A DNA stretch of 64,000 bases from DATFVJ01 sp035517695 (lineage in GTDB: Bacteria; Actinomycetota; Actinomycetes; Streptosporangiales; Streptosporangiaceae), in contig DATIYI010000267.1 in the NCBI GenBank assembly GCA_035517695.1, forward strand, positions 1 through 64,000, given 5' to 3'. Below are positions 9,173 to 17,714 of this stretch, piece after piece. Positions within the stretch are counted from its first letter, which is position 1. Each line of letters starts with the position of its first letter. Under the pieces are notes generated by a model. That model was not told the origin of the DNA. It saw nothing but the letters and a program-made list of their open reading frames with translations, and searched no databases. A program made the translations under genes and the position numbers.

Positions 9173-10651
9173 CTACCCGACGAGGGTCTTGACCGCCGCC
9201 GCCATCTCTGTCAGGGCTCTCTTAGCGTCCGCGAAGTACATGGTCGTCTTGGGGTCGTAGTAGAGCTCATTGTCGAGTCCGGCGTAGCCATGTCCCATCG
9301 ACCGCTTGACGACGATGATGGCCTTGGCATGGTCCACGTCGAGGATCGGCATGCCGGAAATAAGGTTGCCCGGACGTCGCGCTGCCGGGTTCGTCACATC
9401 GTTGGCGCCGATCACCAGTGCCACGTCGGCCCGCGGGAAGTCCGGGTTGATCTCGTCCATCTCCTTGAGCTGCGAGTACGGGACGTTGGCCTCCGCAAGA
9501 AGGACGTTCATGTGCCCGGGCATGCGGCCGGCGACCGGATGGATGGCGTACGTCACATCCACGCCCTTGGCCTCGAGCAACTCCGCGAGCGTCTGCACCT
9601 CGTTCTGCGCTTGTGCGGCAGCGAGCCCGTAACCGGGCACAATGATGACTTTCTGGGCGTAAGCGAGCTGGATGGCAGCGTCGTCGGCGTCGACCGTCCG
9701 AACGCCCGCGCCCGCGCCGATCGCGGCCCCGCCCGCGGTGTCGCCCGTACCGAAGCCGCCAATGATGATGGCGGGGATCGAGCGGTTCATCGCGTCGGCC
9801 ATCAACTTGGTCAGGATGCTTCCTGATGCGCCGACCAGAGCGCCGGCAGTGATGAGGACCGGGTTGTTGATGACGAAACCGGCCATCGCGACGGCCGTGC
9901 CGGTGAAGGCGTTCAGCAGCGAAATGACCACCGGCATGTCCGCGCCGCCGATCGGCAGCACCATGGTCACGCCGAATCCGCAGGCAGCCAGGAGGAGAAC
10001 GACCAGAACTGCGATGTTTCCTGTCCCGGTCATCAGCCAGACGGCCGCGCCGACCATGACGACGGCCAGCAGCGCGTTAACCACCCGCGATCCGGGATAC
10101 GAGATAGGCGCGCCGCTCACGACGCCTTGTAGCTTGCCCGCGGCGATCAGCGAGCCGGTGAAGGTTACCGCGCCGATGAGGACGTCCAGGGCCGTCGCCA
10201 CCGCCACCGTCCCCGCCACGCTCGGCGACCCTGGCGCGGTGGCGAGCTTGACGAAGTCGTTGATCGCCACAATGGCCGCGGCACCGCCACCGACCGCGTT
10301 GAAGAGGCTCACCAGCTGCGGCATTGCGGTCATCTTCACAGTCCGGGCGCTGTACAGCCCGGCGGCCGACCCGACGACGATCCCGGCGAGCACCACGATC
10401 CACCCCGTGGCAGTGATCGTGGCATGGTGGTGTATCAGCTGTGCGAAGGTCGCCGCGATAGCGGCGATCATGCCGGCCGCTGAGAGCTGGTTGCCCCGCC
10501 GCGCGGTCACGGGCGAGTTCATCAGGTGCAGCCCGAGGACGAAGCAGGCCGCTGCGGCGATATAGATCAGGTAGACGACGGTGTCGAACGCGCTGAGCCG
10601 GACGACGATGTCGGCCGCGTTCAGCCGGACGAGGGTGCCGGACGCGCTCAT
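9173..10651 (-). CDS. pntB: NAD(P) transhydrogenase beta subunit
   Basis: A 492-residue PntB. The first 280 residues form about nine membrane helices carrying the proton path (SAFDTVVYLIYIAAAACFVL onward). The C-terminal dIII domain binds NADP(H), with the GYGLAAAQAQNEV fingerprint, VTYAIHPVAGRMPGHMNVLL, and VIGANDVTNPAARR. With the two alpha-type subunits encoded just upstream it forms the proton-translocating transhydrogenase that makes NADPH at the membrane. Its ATG overlaps the pntA2 stop by 4 bp. Confidence 0.96.
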   Translation of the reverse strand: MSASGTLVRLNAADIVVRLSAFDTVVYLIYIAAAACFVLGLHLMNSPVTARRGNQLSAAGMIAAIAATFAQLIHHHATITATGWIVVLAGIVVGSAAGLYSARTVKMTAMPQLVSLFNAVGGGAAAIVAINDFVKLATAPGSPSVAGTVAVATALDVLIGAVTFTGSLIAAGKLQGVVSGAPISYPGSRVVNALLAVVMVGAAVWLMTGTGNIAVLVVLLLAACGFGVTMVLPIGGADMPVVISLLNAFTGTAVAMAGFVINNPVLITAGALVGASGSILTKLMADAMNRSIPAIIIGGFGTGDTAGGAAIGAGAGVRTVDADDAAIQLAYAQKVIIVPGYGLAAAQAQNEVQTLAELLEAKGVDVTYAIHPVAGRMPGHMNVLLAEANVPYSQLKEMDEINPDFPRADVALVIGANDVTNPAARRPGNLISGMPILDVDHAKAIIVVKRSMGHGYAGLDNELYYDPKTTMYFADAKRALTEMAAAVKTLVG

Positions 10652-11022
10652 GACTTGCTGCCCCCGGTTACCTGGCTGCTCGCGCTCACCTGGCCGTTGC
10701 CCACCGCACTAGGCGCTGGTGCGGCGGCGTCAGGCAGTTCAGGGCGTTTGCGGAACATCTTCAGCATCCTGCCGGTGACGACATAGCCGCCCATGACGTT
10801 CGCAGCCGCGAACGCTGAGGCGACGAAGGCAAGCACGTAGCCGAGCGCGTTGTTTGCCGTCAGGGCGATGAGCATCGCACCCGCGAGCACGATGCCGTGA
10901 ATCGAGTTCGCGGCGGACATCAGCGGCGTATGGAGCATCGACGGCACCTTGCTTATGACCTCGAAACCCACAAGCAGGCTAAGTACGAAGATGGTGATGT
11001 CAGAGAGCAGGCTCTCACTCAT
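10648..11022 (-). CDS. pntAB: NAD(P) transhydrogenase alpha subunit part 2 (membrane)
   Basis: A 124-residue membrane subunit with three helices: SDITIFVLSLLVGFEVIS, SIHGIVLAGAMLIALT and LGYVLAFVASAFAAANVMGG. It corresponds to the separate PntAB chain of three-subunit transhydrogenases (the Rhodospirillum rubrum type) rather than the fused PntA of E. coli. The C-terminal 30 residues are an extra Ala/Ser/Pro-rich tail. It overlaps the upstream alpha-1 gene by 8 bp and pntB by 4 bp, so the three are one operon. Confidence 0.95.
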   Translation of the reverse strand: MSESLLSDITIFVLSLLVGFEVISKVPSMLHTPLMSAANSIHGIVLAGAMLIALTANNALGYVLAFVASAFAAANVMGGYVVTGRMLKMFRKRPELPDAAAPAPSAVGNGQVSASSQVTGGSKS

Positions 11023-12202
11023 CGGGCGGACCTCCGGCGGCAGGTGCGGGATCGAGTAGTTCTGCCACGGCAGGCTGGATCACCTTGCCCGCGTGGGAGA
11101 TAACGACGCCAGCGTGGATCTTGTCGTCAGGGTCGATGGCAAGCACGCCGTCGTGCACCATGTAGGTGAGCAGTGCGCTGACGTTCCTGCCGAAGGCGGC
11201 CGAGGCGGCGGCGGGCATCGTGGCAGGCAGGTTCCCCGCTCCGATGATGGTGACCCCGTTCTCTGTGATGATCGTTTCATCGGGTTCAGAGAGCTCGACG
11301 TTCCCGCCGAGCGGTCCGGATCCGAGATCGACGATCACCGACCCTGGCTTCATGTCCTTGATCGCTTGAGCGGTCACCAGCAGCGGCGGCCGTCTGCCAG
11401 GGACCTGGGCGGTGGTGATGACGACATCGTGGCGCGCGATGTGCGCGTTCAGCTCCTCTTGCTGCGCACGCTGTTCCTCGGCGGTGAGGGCCCGCGCGTA
11501 ACCGGTGGCGGCGGCTCCGTCCGCGACCCCGCCGACGGTGAGGAAGCTCGCGCCAAGCGATTCGACCTCACCTTTAGACGCGGGGCGCACGTCGTAGGCG
11601 GACACGACGGCGCCGAGCCGGTGCGCGGTGCCGATCGCTTGCAGGCCCGCGACCCCCGCGCCGAGTACGAGCACCTGGGCCGGCCGGGCGGTGCCGGCCG
11701 CGGTGATGAGCATCGGGAAGTAGCGCGCGAACGCGCCGGCCGCGACAAGCACGGCTTTGTAACCAGCGACGTTAGCCTGCGACGTCAGCACGTCCATGCT
11801 CTGGGCCGCAGGCACTGTTCTCGGGATGCTGTCCAGGCTGATAGCCGTCACTCCGGCGGTCGCGAGCTGGCGTACCAGCTCGGGCTGCGTGAGCGGCTGG
11901 AGTATCCCGATGAGTACCTGCCCGGACCGAAGTGAGCTCAGGTCCGTGGCGTCGGGCCTGCCGACCGTGAGCAGAATGTCGCCTTGCGACAACAGCTCCT
12001 GATGGTCGACGATGCGGGCGCCAGCCTCGGCATAGAGATGGTCGGGAAAGAAGGCGGCGTCTCCGGCGCCCTGCTCCACGAGGACGTCGAGACCTGCTTG
12101 GGCGAGCCGGTGGATTGAGTCAGGCACCAGGGCCACACGCCGCTCGCCTGGCGCATTCTCCTTGACGACAGCTACCTTCACCTGTGGGACCTCAACGATC
12201 AT
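11015..12202 (-). CDS. pntAA: NAD(P) transhydrogenase alpha subunit part 1 (NAD-binding)
   Basis: A 395-residue soluble dI subunit that binds NAD(H). It starts VAVVKENAPGERRVALVPD, the AlaDH/PNT N-terminal signature, and has the Rossmann motif VLVLGAGVAGLQAIGTAHRLG at residues of about 175-195 and the mobile loop AQVPGRRPPLLVT. It is the first gene of the three-gene operon. The promoter should lie in the 12203-12432 spacer, which contains a perfect 20-bp tandem duplication. Confidence 0.96.
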   Translation of the reverse strand: MIVEVPQVKVAVVKENAPGERRVALVPDSIHRLAQAGLDVLVEQGAGDAAFFPDHLYAEAGARIVDHQELLSQGDILLTVGRPDATDLSSLRSGQVLIGILQPLTQPELVRQLATAGVTAISLDSIPRTVPAAQSMDVLTSQANVAGYKAVLVAAGAFARYFPMLITAAGTARPAQVLVLGAGVAGLQAIGTAHRLGAVVSAYDVRPASKGEVESLGASFLTVGGVADGAAATGYARALTAEEQRAQQEELNAHIARHDVVITTAQVPGRRPPLLVTAQAIKDMKPGSVIVDLGSGPLGGNVELSEPDETIITENGVTIIGAGNLPATMPAAASAAFGRNVSALLTYMVHDGVLAIDPDDKIHAGVVISHAGKVIQPAVAELLDPAPAAGGPPDE

Positions 12203-12257
12203 TTAGGGACAACCTGAAGGCTCGGCGGGCGAGCCATGTCAACCAGTTTCGAGGGAT

Positions 12258-12297
12258 CCTCGTGACTCGTGCAAGAGCCTCGTGACTCGTGCAAGAG
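12258..12297. repeat. Perfect 20-bp tandem duplication upstream of the transhydrogenase operon
   Basis: The unit CCTCGTGACTCGTGCAAGAG occurs twice head-to-tail (12258-12277 and 12278-12297). Within each unit CTCGTG/CTCGTG is itself a short repeat. It is 56-95 bp upstream of pntAA, in promoter territory, so it could alter promoter spacing or carry a duplicated operator. No regulator is identifiable from sequence. Confidence 0.85.
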
Positions 12298-12432
12298 CAT
12301 TACATGGAGCGCGGCTGAAGCTATAGAGGCTTACGCCCCTGTCGGTGCGGGACCCTCGGCCACCGGCGCAGTGACCTCAGCATGGTCCGGCCAGGTCCGT
12401 TCCCGCGACCTGATCATATAGGGGCGTGCACT

Positions 12433-13224
12433 TCAGGTAGTAGCGGCAGGACCGAAACGGCGCGCTGACGCGTCCTCCTGGGCCAGCCGGCGAAGCGCAA
12501 CAAGCACGCGTTCGTAGAGCACCATTCCGGCGACAGCAGATTCGACGACCGCGGTGCGCTCGGCGACTCGCATGTCATTGCTTGCCTGGTCCGGTTCCGG
12601 CTGCTCGGCTGGGAGGAGTTCTTCGGCCGGGACGGGACCGCCCGAGATCGGTTCTGCCGCGGACACGGGAACTTCGGCCGGGGCGGGGTTCGCCGCGGAT
12701 GCCGGCTTTCCGGCTGGCGAGCCCACGCCGGCGACCTCTACTGCCGCAAGCCGGCCGAGGGTTTCCGCGTAGACGCGCAGGCGTGGGCCCGCGGGCACGT
12801 AGTCGAGCCGGCGCAGCGCGGCGACCGCGGAGCTCAACAGGACGCGGGCAGGCGAGCTTGCCGCGATCTGCCAGCCAAGCTCGGTGATCAGGGCGTTGAC
12901 CTCACTATCGGCGGCCTGCCATTCCGGGTCGCCGGTGAGCGGGGTGACGTGCGGGCCGAGCGCGTACTGAACAGCACCGAGCAGTTCATGCAGGCCGACC
13001 GTCACGTCGTCGAGCTTCCCGACGATCCGCCTGATCGATGCCACCGGAAGCTCGCCGAGTTCGATAAGGACCCTGATGAGCCGCAGCCGCCGCAGATGTG
13101 GCTCGCCGTACTCCGCCCGCGTTGCTGCCGTCGCCTCCCCCGGCTGCAACAGTCCTTCCCGCAGGTAGTACTTGATCGTCGGGATCGGCACGCCGCTGCG
13201 CCTGGTCAGCTCTGACATCTGCAC
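12433..13224 (-). CDS. MerR-family transcriptional regulator
   Basis: A 263-residue MerR-type protein. The winged helix-turn-helix is at the N terminus (SELTRRSGVPIPTIKYYLRE, then LRRLRLIRVLIELGELPVASI), and a dimerisation/effector region of about 100 residues follows. Residues of about 170-220 are a Pro/Ala/Glu-rich linker before a final helix. There is no cysteine cluster of the metal-sensing kind, so a small organic effector or a constitutive role is more likely. It diverges from the DUF3291-like gene; the interval contains a palindromic site that it probably binds. Confidence 0.85.
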   Translation of the reverse strand: MQMSELTRRSGVPIPTIKYYLREGLLQPGEATAATRAEYGEPHLRRLRLIRVLIELGELPVASIRRIVGKLDDVTVGLHELLGAVQYALGPHVTPLTGDPEWQAADSEVNALITELGWQIAASSPARVLLSSAVAALRRLDYVPAGPRLRVYAETLGRLAAVEVAGVGSPAGKPASAANPAPAEVPVSAAEPISGGPVPAEELLPAEQPEPDQASNDMRVAERTAVVESAVAGMVLYERVLVALRRLAQEDASARRFGPAATT

Positions 13225-13288
13225 CGGACCCAGTCACCCCCGCACCCCGCTCGTAGTTCCGCACCGCCGACCCGCTGATCCCTGGACT

Positions 13289-13307
13289 TAGATAGTAACA
13301 ATATCTA
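13289..13307. promoter_or_regulatory. Probable MerR-type operator (palindrome)
   Basis: TAGATAGTAACAATATCTA is an interrupted palindrome with TAGATA/TATCTA arms. A further half site CTATCTA occurs near 13324. It stands in an AT-rich island in otherwise very GC-rich DNA, between the divergent merR and DUF3291-like genes. MerR proteins bind such dyads between the -35 and -10 boxes. Its assignment to this regulator is inference from position. Confidence 0.5.
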
Positions 13308-13408
13308 ATATTGGGCAGTGGCACTATCTAATGCTTGCGACTGCACGAGCGAACGATCCGGCGGTTAGCGGCATCACGCCGGGCCGTCACTGACAAGGAG
13401 CGGAACTC

Positions 13409-13927
13409 ATGGAGATCCCCTGGACTGCGATCGACCAGCCGGTTCTCGGACGCGAAGCGGTGGTGATGGGATCAAGGTTCGAGCTAAGGACCGCGTTGCG
13501 TTCACCTGGCTTCCTGTTCTACTCGCTCCGCCTGTGGCGACAGGCCAGGCGCTCACCGGGGATCCTTGGCGTCTCGCTGCGCGCACATCCGCTGACGGGC
13601 ACGTTCTGGACGTTGTCGGCGTGGGCGGACCGCAGCGCCATCTACGGCTTCGCCAGGACGGATCCGCACGCCTCCGCAATGAAGCGGATGCGGCCGTGGA
13701 TGAAGAGCGCCACCTTCCGCTTCTGGTCGTTGCCCGCGCGGGACATCACAAGCGACACGTTCACGCCCGCCGGGCTGTGGGCGGACGCGGAGGCCCGCAT
13801 CACCGGGGACGAGACCATCACCGGGGACGAGACCATCACCGGGGACGAGACCATCACCGGGGACGAGACCATCACCGGGGACGAGACCATCACCGGGGAC
13901 GAGACCATCACCGGGGACGAGACTTGA
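13409..13927 (+). CDS. DUF3291-like (ABM-fold) protein with C-terminal hexapeptide repeats
   Basis: A 172-residue protein. Residues 20-125 resemble DUF3291/YdhR-type dimeric alpha-beta barrel proteins (FELRTALRSPGFLFYSLRLW, RSPGILGVSLRAHPLTGTFW, TLSAWADRSAIYGFARTDPH), distantly like heme-degrading or antibiotic-biosynthesis monooxygenases; no catalytic role can be assigned. From residue 131 the protein is seven identical copies of ITGDET ending at the stop codon, encoded by a perfect 18-bp tandem repeat. The usual family domain would end near residue 130, so the tail is an added repeat tract. It is probably controlled by the divergent MerR gene. Confidence 0.75.
   Translation: MEIPWTAIDQPVLGREAVVMGSRFELRTALRSPGFLFYSLRLWRQARRSPGILGVSLRAHPLTGTFWTLSAWADRSAIYGFARTDPHASAMKRMRPWMKSATFRFWSLPARDITSDTFTPAGLWADAEARITGDETITGDETITGDETITGDETITGDETITGDETITGDET
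13799..13925. repeat. Seven-copy 18-bp tandem repeat inside a coding region
   Basis: Seven head-to-tail copies of ATCACCGGGGACGAGACC (the last shortened by the stop codon) encode (ITGDET)7. The copies appear identical at nucleotide level, which points to recent slippage or expansion. Because 18 is a multiple of 3, copy-number change would keep the frame. Confidence 0.95.
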
Positions 13928-13938
13928 GGGGGATCGGA

Positions 13939-14655
13939 TCAGCCGGCTCGCCGGAGCATCTCGCTGATCCGGTCCCCGGCCGCAACGACGGCTGCCGCGT
14001 GGAGACGGCCCGGTGAGCGGGTGAGGCGCTCGATCGGCCCGGAGACCGAGATAGCCGCTACGATCTTGCCGGCTGCGCCGCGGACAGGAGCGGAGACCGA
14101 CGCCACGCCGGGCTCCCGTTCCGCGACGCTCGCCGCCCAGCCGCGCCTGCGGACCTGGGCTAGTGTGGTGGCGCTGAACTTGGCCCCACGCAGGCCGCGG
14201 TGCAGCCGCTCGGGCTCATCCCAAGCGACGAGCGCCTGCGCCGCCGAGCCGGCCATCATTGGCAGTGCCGCGCCGACCGGGACGGTGTCACGCAGGCCAC
14301 TCGCGCGTTCGGCCGCGGCCACGCAGATCCGCGAGTCCGCCTGCCGCCGGTAGAGTTGCGCGCTTTCCCCGGTCAGGTCGCGCAGGTGGCTGAGCACCGG
14401 CTGCGCTACGGCGAGCAGCCTGTCTTCGCCAGCGGCCGTGGCAAGCTCGGCGATCCTGGGACCGAGCGTGAACCTGCCGCGTGAGTCCCTGGTCACCAGC
14501 CGATGGCGCTCGAGGGCGACGGCTATCCGATGCGCGGTCGGCCGCGTCAGTCCTGTGGTGTGCACAAGCTGCGCCAGCGAGGCCGGGCCGGATTCGAGGG
14601 CGTCGAGCACGGATACGGTCTTGTCCAGGACTCCGACTCCGCTAGAGTTGTCCAT
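13939..14655 (-). CDS. ndgR: IclR-family regulator NdgR
   Basis: About 238 residues, starting at ATG 14655 (MDNSSGVGVLDKTVSVLDAL). The winged helix LAQLVHTTGLTRPTAHRIAV is at the N terminus and the IclR effector domain follows (CVAAAERASGLRDTVPVGAA, SVSAPVRGAAGKIVAAISVS). Gene neighbourhood decides the name: NdgR-type IclR proteins lie divergently next to leuCD in Streptomyces and relatives and control leucine and other amino-acid genes. The 118-bp divergent spacer should hold its operator and the leuC promoter. Confidence 0.9.
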   Translation of the reverse strand: MDNSSGVGVLDKTVSVLDALESGPASLAQLVHTTGLTRPTAHRIAVALERHRLVTRDSRGRFTLGPRIAELATAAGEDRLLAVAQPVLSHLRDLTGESAQLYRRQADSRICVAAAERASGLRDTVPVGAALPMMAGSAAQALVAWDEPERLHRGLRGAKFSATTLAQVRRRGWAASVAEREPGVASVSAPVRGAAGKIVAAISVSGPIERLTRSPGRLHAAAVVAAGDRISEMLRRAG

Positions 14656-14773
14656 GTACTGAATACTGCCGTCTCGCCATTTGAGAAGCAACACGGCCGA
14701 CAAGCAACGCGGCCGACAAGCGCACACACCCGAGAGGCGCAGAGCGGGACGCAGCCGACTAGGAGGCGAGACG

Positions 14774-16180
14774 ATGGGCCTGACACTCGCGCAGAAGGTC
14801 TGGGACGCACATCTGGTGCGGCGCGCTGACGGTGAGCCCGACCTGCTCTATATCGACTTGCATCTGACGCACGAGGTGACAAGCCCGCAGGCGTTCGATG
14901 GCCTCAGGCTGGCCGGCCGTAAGGTGCGGCGTCGCGACCTCACCATCGCGACTGAGGATCACAATGTCCCGACCGAAGGCGTGACGGGCCCGCGAAGCCT
15001 CATCGCCGACCCGGTTTCCCGTATCCAGGTGGAGACGCTGCGCAAGAACTGCGTCGAGTTCGGCATCAGGCTGCACCCGATGGGCGATGCGGGCCAGGGG
15101 ATAGTGCATGTCATCGGCCCGCAACTCGGGCTGACACTGCCGGGCATGACCATCGTCTGCGGGGACTCGCACACCAGCACGCTCGGCGCGTTCGGCGCCC
15201 TCGCGTTCGGCATCGGCACCAGTGAGGTCGAGCATGTGCTCGCCACCCAGGCACTGCCGCAGAAGTGGGCCAAGACAATGGCCGTCACGTGCGCCGGCCG
15301 CCTCCCGTTCGGCGTCACGGCCAAGGACCTCATCCTCGCCATCATCGCCAAGATCGGTACTGGGGGCGGGCAGGGACACGTCATCGAATACCGAGGCACG
15401 GCGCTCACTGAGCTTTCCATGGAAGGCCGCATGACGGTCTGCAACATGTCCATCGAGGCCGGTGCGCGGGCTGGGTTGGTCGCGCCTGACGACACAACGT
15501 TCAGCTATCTCAAGGGCCGGCCGCACGCACCTCGCGGCGCCGACTGGCAGGCCGCGCTCGATTACTGGCGCTCGCTGCGCACTGACGACGATGCCACGTT
15601 CGACCGCGAGGTCGAGATCGACGCGAGCCGGCTGACGCCCTACGTCACCTGGGGAACCAACCCCGGCCAGGCCGGTCCGCTTGACGGTACGGTGCCACCT
15701 CCGGAGTCGTTCAGTAATACTGATCTTCGCGCCGCCGCCGAGCGTGCCCTGACCTATATGGACCTGCGGCCAGGCATGCCGCTGCGCGACATCACCGTCG
15801 ACACCGTGTTCGTCGGCTCATGCACCAACGGGCGGCTCGAAGACCTGCGCGCCGCCGCTGACGTGCTGCGCGGGCGCCGTGTCGCTGATGGCGTCCGGAT
15901 GCTGGTCGTACCTGGATCAATGAAGGTCAAGGAGGCGGCGGAAGGTGAGGGCCTTGACGGCGTCTTCACCGCCGCGGGGGCGCAATGGCGGAGCGCGGGT
16001 TGCTCCATGTGCCTCGGCATGAACCCGGACAAGCTCGCGCCAGGGCAGCGCTGCGCCTCCACTTCCAACCGCAACTTTGAAGGCAGGCAAGGAAAGGGTG
16101 GCCGCACGCACCTGGTGTCACCCCAGGTGGCCGCCGCGACCGCGGTGACCGGCAGGCTCACCGTCCCAGCCGACCTGTAA
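14774..16180 (+). CDS. leuC: 3-isopropylmalate dehydratase large subunit
   Basis: A 468-residue LeuC of the aconitase family, which isomerises 2- to 3-isopropylmalate in leucine synthesis. The start ATG 14774 is fixed by an AGGAGG 7 bp upstream (14761). The iron-sulfur ligands are in VGSCTNGR and CSMCLGMNPD; the substrate-binding VCGDSHTSTLGAFGALAFGI is intact. It forms an operon with leuD after a 10-bp gap and lies opposite ndgR. Confidence 0.97.
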   Translation: MGLTLAQKVWDAHLVRRADGEPDLLYIDLHLTHEVTSPQAFDGLRLAGRKVRRRDLTIATEDHNVPTEGVTGPRSLIADPVSRIQVETLRKNCVEFGIRLHPMGDAGQGIVHVIGPQLGLTLPGMTIVCGDSHTSTLGAFGALAFGIGTSEVEHVLATQALPQKWAKTMAVTCAGRLPFGVTAKDLILAIIAKIGTGGGQGHVIEYRGTALTELSMEGRMTVCNMSIEAGARAGLVAPDDTTFSYLKGRPHAPRGADWQAALDYWRSLRTDDDATFDREVEIDASRLTPYVTWGTNPGQAGPLDGTVPPPESFSNTDLRAAAERALTYMDLRPGMPLRDITVDTVFVGSCTNGRLEDLRAAADVLRGRRVADGVRMLVVPGSMKVKEAAEGEGLDGVFTAAGAQWRSAGCSMCLGMNPDKLAPGQRCASTSNRNFEGRQGKGGRTHLVSPQVAAATAVTGRLTVPADL

Positions 16181-16190
16181 GGAGAGCTCG

Positions 16191-16781
16191 ATGGAACCGT
16201 TCAGCACCCACACCGGCCGGGCGCTGCCGCTGCGGCGCGGCAACGTAGACACCGATCAGATCATTCCGGCCGAGTACCTCAAGCGCGTCAGCAGAACTGG
16301 TTTTGGCGAGGGACTGTTCGCCGCCTGGCGGGAGGATCCGGCCTTCGTGCTCAACGACACCGCCTACGCCGGGGCGACGATCGTCCTGGCGGGCTCGGAT
16401 TTCGGCATCGGGTCCTCGCGTGAGCACGCCGTTTGGGCGCTGCAGGATTACGGCTTCCGCGCGGTCGTGGCACCGCGGTTCGGTGACATCTTCGCGGGCA
16501 ACGCCACCAAGGCAGGCCTGCTCCCAGTGCAGGTGTCTGAGGAGGTCGTGCAGGCGCTGCACGACGCCGTCGAGGCGGATCCCGGCACCGAGATCGTGAT
16601 CGATCTACGGGCGCGCGAAGTGCGGGCGGCGGCGGATATTCGAGCCGCGTTCGAGATCGACGACTACACAAGGTGGCGGCTTATGGAGGGTCTGGACGAC
16701 ATCGGCCTCACCCTGCGCCACGCCGATGAGATCACCGAGTTCGAGCGGCGCCGCCCGGCGTGGCTGCCGTTGACCGCCTAG
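16191..16781 (+). CDS. leuD: 3-isopropylmalate dehydratase small subunit
   Basis: A 196-residue LeuD, the swivelling domain that completes the LeuC active site. It has RRGNVDTDQIIPAEYLKRV near the N terminus and the loop GSDFGIGSSREHAVWALQDY. Length is normal for the family. GGAGAGC just before ATG 16191 is the ribosome binding site. Confidence 0.97.
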   Translation: MEPFSTHTGRALPLRRGNVDTDQIIPAEYLKRVSRTGFGEGLFAAWREDPAFVLNDTAYAGATIVLAGSDFGIGSSREHAVWALQDYGFRAVVAPRFGDIFAGNATKAGLLPVQVSEEVVQALHDAVEADPGTEIVIDLRAREVRAAADIRAAFEIDDYTRWRLMEGLDDIGLTLRHADEITEFERRRPAWLPLTA

Positions 16782-17066
16782 CGGGAGGCTCCAGCCCATG
16801 TTCGGTAAGCCGGGCGCAGCGGCGATGGCCGAGGCGGCCGCGCGGGGGGCGTTGTGCAGATAAGGAACTGAGGACCGAATTGTTCACATCATGAGTCCCG
16901 CAGGCTCCACCCGTCTCGCAATCAACGGCGGATGTGCCGACACGCCGGGATTCGGCCCGCAGGTAATTGTGCAACGCGGCTAAGTAGCCTAATTTCAAGC
17001 AGGTCAGAGGTCGCGAGCACGGCTGCATTGCGCGCGCGACCTCGGGGGTAACCGGAGGAGTGACTC

Positions 17067-17375
17067 ATGAACAAGCGTGACCTGATCGACGCGATCTCCG
17101 GCCGCTTGGGGGACAAGAAGACCGCAACCGACGCCGTGAATGCCGTGCTTGAGACTATTCAGGCGACAGTGGCCAAGGGCGACAAGGTGGCGATCACCGG
17201 GTTCGGCGTCTTCGAGAAGGCGGTGCGTCCCGCACGGACAGCCCGTAACCCAGCCACGGGGGCGGCCATCAAGGTGCCGAAGTCATCGGTGCCCAAGTTC
17301 CGGCCTGGCGCGGACTTCAAAGCCATGGTGAACGGCCAGAAGAAAGCACCTGCAAGGACCGCGAAAAAGAAGTAG
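17067..17375 (+). CDS. hup: HU-family nucleoid protein
   Basis: A 102-residue histone-like HU protein: MNKRDLIDAISGRLGDKKTA helix pair, GFGVFEKAVRPARTARNP DNA-binding arm, and a short Lys/Ala tail (APARTAKKK). A strong GGAGGAG precedes ATG 17067. It follows leuCD as in Streptomyces, but 285 bp away and with its own perfect hairpin terminator, so it is expressed separately. Confidence 0.97.
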   Translation: MNKRDLIDAISGRLGDKKTATDAVNAVLETIQATVAKGDKVAITGFGVFEKAVRPARTARNPATGAAIKVPKSSVPKFRPGADFKAMVNGQKKAPARTAKKK

Positions 17376-17396
17376 TCGCGGCGTTCGATCGGTTGG

Positions 17397-17437
17397 CTGG
17401 GCGGCGCACGGAGGCTGGGCTTTCGTGCGCCGCCCAG
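17397..17437 (+). terminator. Hairpin terminator after hup
   Basis: Perfect 14-bp inverted repeat CTGGGCGGCGCACG / CGTGCGCCGCCCAG with a 13-base loop, starting 22 bp after the hup stop. It has no U tract, as is common for actinobacterial hairpins. It sits between convergent hup and the small minus-strand gene, so it may serve both. Confidence 0.85.
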
Positions 17438-17479
17438 CTACGTCTGAGCCCACCAAAGCGTGCACCCCATGTCCGCCGC

Positions 17480-17686
17480 TTATCCTGGCAATGGCAATGT
17501 CACCAGCGTAATGGCCGTGACCTGACCGGAGGTGTCCACCGCCATGGTCACGCGCTGACCGACTCGCAGCAACCGCAGGCCGCCGGCGTCGAACGCGAAT
17601 CCGCCGAACGGCACGACGGTTCCGTCGTCGAGGAAAACGGTCCCTGACCGGCTCAGCGCGTCATAGCTCCGCACCGTGGCTTGCAC
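17480..17686 (-). CDS. Small cold-shock-like (OB-fold) protein
   Basis: A 68-residue conserved actinobacterial protein: MQATVRSYDALSRSGTVFLD, DGTVVPFGGFAFDAGGLRLL, RVGQRVTMAV. The layout (G-V-L-DDG-x6-F, then GQRV) resembles a single cold-shock/OB domain but lacks the RNP aromatic motifs, so nucleic-acid binding is only inferred. It lies 28 bp downstream of ddl in the same direction and may be cotranscribed with it. Confidence 0.75.
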   Translation of the reverse strand: MQATVRSYDALSRSGTVFLDDGTVVPFGGFAFDAGGLRLLRVGQRVTMAVDTSGQVTAITLVTLPLPG

Positions 17687-17714
17687 CGCTGAACCGTCCC
17701 TGCCGCTTGGCCGC

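Noticed and set aside
8999..9826. Plus-strand frame over the pntB gene
   Set aside because: It is antisense to pntB, whose protein matches the beta subunit from end to end.
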